DNA of 51,469 nucleotides from Streptosporangium subroseum (GTDB taxonomy: Bacteria; Actinomycetota; Actinomycetes; Streptosporangiales; Streptosporangiaceae), in contig NZ_FZOD01000068.1 in the NCBI RefSeq assembly GCF_900188345.1, positions 1 through 51,469 on the forward strand. Direction: 5' to 3'. Below the pieces are notes generated by a model. That model did no database searches. It was not told where the DNA came from and saw nothing but the letters and a program-made list of their open reading frames with translations. This document shows positions 48,522 to 51,469 of the stretch, one piece after another; position 1 is the stretch's first letter, and each line of letters starts with the position of its first letter. Both the position numbers and the translations under genes were made by a program.

Positions 48522-50075
48522 ATGCGCCTGACGTTACGACGCAGCATGGTCCGGACCGCCGCCCTGGTCACGGCCGTCGCCCTCCCCCTCGCCTTCTCCC
48601 CTCCGGCGAGTGCCACCACCATCGACGTCACGGACGTCCTGGCGAATGCCTTCGCCACCCAGATCAAGGGTTCGAACGTCAAGAAGCACCTGGACCGTTT
48701 CCAGGAAATAGCGAACGCCAACGGCGGCAACCGCGCGGCGGGCACGCCCGGCCACGCGGCCTCCCTCGCCTACGTGCAGGACAAGCTCCGCAAGGCGGGC
48801 TACAAGACCTCCACGACCAACGTCGAGTTCCCGCTCAACTGGGAAGAGCTCAGCCCCTCGGTGCTGCAGCAGACGGCCCCCGAGGTGAAGACCTACGCCA
48901 ACCCGGCCGACTACGTGACCGTGATCTCCTCCGGTTCGGGTGACGTCACGGCGCAGGTCCAGGGCGTCGATCTGATCATCCCGCCGCCGCCGGCCCCCAA
49001 CACCTCCACCTCCGGCTGCGAGACCGCCGACTTCGCCGGGTTCGTTCCGGGCCGGATCGCGCTGCTCCAGCGCGGCACCTGCCCGTTCGTCGACAAGGCC
49101 ACCAACGCCAAGGCGGCCGGCGCGAGCGGTGTGATCTTCTTCAACGAAGGTCAGCCGGGCCGTACCGACCCGCTCCTGTTCGACATCTCCGAGTGGCGCT
49201 TCGGCTTCCCGATCGTGATGGCGAGCACCACCGTCGGCCTGGACCTGGCCGACAGCCCGAACACGAGCGTGCACCTGAAGGTGGACGCCAAGACCACGGT
49301 CGGCCAGAGCAAGAACCTCATCGCCGAATCCCGATGGGGCAAGTCGGACCAGGTCGTCATGGCCGGCGCCCACCTGGACAGCGTTCCCGAGGGTCCCGGT
49401 ATCAACGACAACGCCTCCGGCAGCGCCGCCATCCTGGAGACCGCGCTCAAGCTGGCCAACGTGCCCACCAAGAACAGGCTGCGCTTCGCCTGGTGGAGCG
49501 CGGAGGAGCTGGGCCTGCTCGGCTCCGACCAGTACGTCGCGGGTCTCTCCGCCGCCGAGCGGAAAAAGATCCGGGTCTACATGAACTTCGACATGATCGC
49601 CTCGCCGAACGACGTCACCTTCCTCTATGACGGTGACGACTCCGACGCCGAGGGCGCGGGCCCCGGCCCGGCGGGCTCCGCCCAGATCGAGAAGCGTCTC
49701 GAGAAGTTCTACGGCAAGCGTCACCTGCCCTTCAAGGGCACCGACTTCGACGGCCGCTCCGACTACGGCGCCTTCATCGCGAACGGCATCCCGTCGGGCG
49801 GCATCTTCACCGGCGCCGAGGGCGTCAAGACCGCCGAGGAGGCCGCCATCTGGGGCGGTACGGCGGACGCCCCCTACGACCCCTGCTACCACGCCGACTG
49901 CGACGGCATCACCAACATCAACGCCGCCGCGCTCGACCGCAACTCCAAGGCCATCGGCTACGCCACCGCGTACTTCGCCTACGACCTTTCCTCCATCCCC
50001 GCCCCCGCCGCGACGACCCTCTCCAAGCTCGCCGCGAAGCCTGCCGCGCAGGCGCCCGAGGACGCGGCCATCTAA
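48522..50075 (+). CDS. Secreted M28-family aminopeptidase with PA domain
   Basis: A 517-residue zinc aminopeptidase. Residues 1-32 are a signal peptide ending near A-S-A. A PA domain is inserted at about 135-250 (P-A-D-Y-V-T-V-I, L-L-Q-R-G-T-C-P-F). The M28 core follows with the zinc ligands: G-A-H-L-D-S-V (His, Asp), I-N-D-N-A-S-G (Asp), S-A-E-E-L-G-L-L-G (catalytic Glu), N-F-D-M-I (Asp) and C-Y-H-A-D-C (His). A disulphide is likely at C-Y-H-A-D-C. ATG at 48522 with AAGGAG. A hairpin separates it from its paralogue. Confidence 0.95.
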   Translation: MRLTLRRSMVRTAALVTAVALPLAFSPPASATTIDVTDVLANAFATQIKGSNVKKHLDRFQEIANANGGNRAAGTPGHAASLAYVQDKLRKAGYKTSTTNVEFPLNWEELSPSVLQQTAPEVKTYANPADYVTVISSGSGDVTAQVQGVDLIIPPPPAPNTSTSGCETADFAGFVPGRIALLQRGTCPFVDKATNAKAAGASGVIFFNEGQPGRTDPLLFDISEWRFGFPIVMASTTVGLDLADSPNTSVHLKVDAKTTVGQSKNLIAESRWGKSDQVVMAGAHLDSVPEGPGINDNASGSAAILETALKLANVPTKNRLRFAWWSAEELGLLGSDQYVAGLSAAERKKIRVYMNFDMIASPNDVTFLYDGDDSDAEGAGPGPAGSAQIEKRLEKFYGKRHLPFKGTDFDGRSDYGAFIANGIPSGGIFTGAEGVKTAEEAAIWGGTADAPYDPCYHADCDGITNINAAALDRNSKAIGYATAYFAYDLSSIPAPAATTLSKLAAKPAAQAPEDAAI

Positions 50076-50093
50076 GCGCACCACCACGCTGTA

Positions 50094-50124
50094 CGGCGCG
50101 CATCCCCGCAAGGGATGCGCGCCG
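50094..50124. terminator. Hairpin between the two M28 peptidase genes
   Basis: CGGCGCGCATCCC (50094-50106) and GGGATGCGCGCCG (50112-50124) form a perfect 13-bp stem with a 5-base loop, 19 nt after the first peptidase stop. Confidence 0.85.
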
Positions 50125-50159
50125 CTTCGGGGACCCCCCACCCTCCCAACCCGAGGAGC

Positions 50160-51469
50160 ATGATGCGCAGTCCGAAGGCCATGGGCATGGCAGTGATCCT
50201 GGCCATCCCCCTGGCACTCACCGCACCGACAACGGCCGCGTCGGCAGCCGTCCCACCGGACATCTCGCTGACCGCCGTGAAAGCACACCTGACCCAGCTG
50301 CAGTCCATCGCCACCGCCAACGGCGGTAACCGCGCTCATGGCCGGCCGGGGCACCTGGCCTCGGCCAACTACGTCAAGGGCCTGCTGGACGGCGCCGGGT
50401 TCACCACCACCCTCCAGCCGTTCACCTACAGCGGCGCGACCGGCTACAACGTCATCGCCGACTGGCCGGGCGGCGACCCGAACGACATCCTCATGGTCGG
50501 CGGACACCTCGACAGCGTGACCGCGGGGCCGGGCATCAACGACAACGGCTCCGGCAGCGCCGCCATTTTGGAGACCGCGCTCGAGGTCTCCCGCCAGGCG
50601 CTGGCACCCACCAAGCACCTCCGTTTCGCCTGGTGGGGAGCCGAGGAGCTGGGCCTGCGCGGCTCCCAGTACTACGTCAACAACCTCCCCTCCTCCGAGC
50701 GGACGAAGATCAAGGGCTACCTGAACTTCGACATGGTCGGCTCGCCCAACCCCGGCTACTTCCTCTACGACGGGGACAACTCCGACGGCACCGGCTCGGG
50801 TCCCGGCCCGGCGGGCTCGGCGCAGCTGGAGGCGACGCTCCAGGCCTACTTCGCCTCGATCGGCGTGCCCACCCGGGGCACCGACTTCGACGGGCGCTCC
50901 GACTACGGGCCGTTCATCAGCGTGGGAATCCCTGCGGGCGGCACCTTCACCGGCGCGGAGGGCATCAAGTCCAGCGCCCAGGCGACCCTCTGGGGCGGTA
51001 CGGCGGGGCAGGCGTTCGACGCCTGCTACCACCGGGCGTGCGACACCACGGCGAACATCAACGACACCGCGCTCAACCGCAACGCCGACGCGATCGCCAA
51101 CGCGGTGTGGACGATCGCCACGGGCACCCCGCCCACCCCGCCGACGACGGTCTACTCCGACACCTTCGAGACGGCGACCGGCTGGACGACCAACCCCGGC
51201 GCCACCGACACCGCCACGCTCGGCCAGTGGGAGCGCGGTGACCCGGAGGCCACCACCTCCGGTGGTGCCAAGCAGCTCGGCACCACCGTCAGCGGCTCCA
51301 ACGACCTGGTCACCGGACGACTGGCGGGCGCGGCCGCCGGCGACTACGACCTCGACGGCGGCACAACCAGCGTCCGCTCACCCGCGATCACCCTGCCGAG
51401 CGGAACGCTGAATTTGTCGTTCTCCTGGTATCTCGCGCACGGCTCCAACGCCTCCAGCGCCGACTTCCT
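50160..51469 (+). CDS. Secreted M28-family aminopeptidase (3' truncated by window)
   Basis: At least 436 residues, open to the window edge. A signal peptide (M-G-M-A-V-I-L-A-I-P-L-A-L-T-A-P-T-T-A-A-S-A) precedes the M28 core: G-G-H-L-D-S-V, I-N-D-N-G-S-G, G-A-E-E-L-G-L-R-G, N-F-D-M-V, C-Y-H-R-A-C-D. It lacks the PA domain, so it resembles the Streptomyces griseus-type leucine aminopeptidase. After a P-P-T-P-P-T-T linker (about residue 325) a C-terminal jelly-roll-like domain begins (Y-S-D-T-F-E-T-A-T-G-W). Two adjacent ATGs (50160 and 50163) share GAGGAG. Confidence 0.94.
   Translation, partial: MMRSPKAMGMAVILAIPLALTAPTTAASAAVPPDISLTAVKAHLTQLQSIATANGGNRAHGRPGHLASANYVKGLLDGAGFTTTLQPFTYSGATGYNVIADWPGGDPNDILMVGGHLDSVTAGPGINDNGSGSAAILETALEVSRQALAPTKHLRFAWWGAEELGLRGSQYYVNNLPSSERTKIKGYLNFDMVGSPNPGYFLYDGDNSDGTGSGPGPAGSAQLEATLQAYFASIGVPTRGTDFDGRSDYGPFISVGIPAGGTFTGAEGIKSSAQATLWGGTAGQAFDACYHRACDTTANINDTALNRNADAIANAVWTIATGTPPTPPTTVYSDTFETATGWTTNPGATDTATLGQWERGDPEATTSGGAKQLGTTVSGSNDLVTGRLAGAAAGDYDLDGGTTSVRSPAITLPSGTLNLSFSWYLAHGSNASSADF

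Noticed and set aside
48534..51032. Minus-strand frame of 832 codons spanning two peptidase genes
   Set aside because: It crosses two well-supported plus-strand genes and a terminator, and reads as a Gly/Val/Arg-rich shadow.

Overview
The window is high-GC DNA with strong G/C bias at third codon positions, frequent GTG/TTG starts, GGAGG-type ribosome binding sites and ATGA stop/start overlaps. F420-dependent (LLM-type) oxidoreductase, DUF574-type methyltransferase, ECF42 sigma factor with a DGPF protein, a SepF-like protein and an Fxs-type RiPP locus all point to a filamentous actinomycete, most likely of the Streptosporangiales. This is inferred from gene content; there is no rRNA in the window.

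Layout. 1-6.4 kb: the end of an unrecognised gene, pgi on the minus strand, two ArsR-SRPBCC regulatory operons (one with an alpha/beta hydrolase, one with a VOC protein), and a NUDIX-like gene. 6.4-8.9 kb: a gene-poor stretch, AT-richer in its second half, with a small secreted peptide, a gene remnant and a zinc-ribbon mini-protein. 8.9-16.6 kb: a four-gene FxSxx-COOH (Fxs) locus. It consists of a 57-residue precursor ending F-N-S-S-I, a radical SAM/SPASM maturase fused to an HExxH domain, a TIR-like protein and a 1296-residue ATPase-TIR-NB-ARC-TPR protein, closed by a strong hairpin. 16.7-28.7 kb: accessory and housekeeping genes (hydrolase, DUF1801, three GNATs, a SepF-like gene, DUF998-DGPF-ECF42 unit, PRPP synthetase, methyltransferase, F420 oxidoreductase) interspersed with decayed genes. 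28.9-35.5 kb: secreted amidase, ECF sigma/anti-sigma-like pair, divergent TetR/SDR pair, YiaA-like protein and a class IV aminotransferase. 35.6-39.8 kb: a HisRS-like protein, a STAS protein interrupted by a long Ser/Pro repeat, and a compact cassette of membrane protein, thymidylate-synthase-like enzyme and HAD phosphatase. 40-48.3 kb: ArsR-MFS operon with twin operators, a sarcosine/dimethylglycine dehydrogenase-like enzyme divergent from a choline-kinase-like gene and an amino-acid/amine permease, lipB and a PspC protein. 48.5 kb to the end: two tandem secreted M28 aminopeptidases, the second running off the window.

The strongest system is the Fxs RiPP locus: the precursor is easily missed because of its size, and the genes around it combine peptide modification with TIR and STAND-type signalling domains. 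The second candidate, less certain and as far as I know uncharacterised, is the membrane protein / TS-like / HAD cassette at 37.8-39.8 kb. Several local sequence oddities recur: tandem copies of gene 3' ends, 16-nt degenerate repeats upstream of the ArsR-MFS operon, and coding minisatellites inside a STAS domain and a GcvT-type domain.
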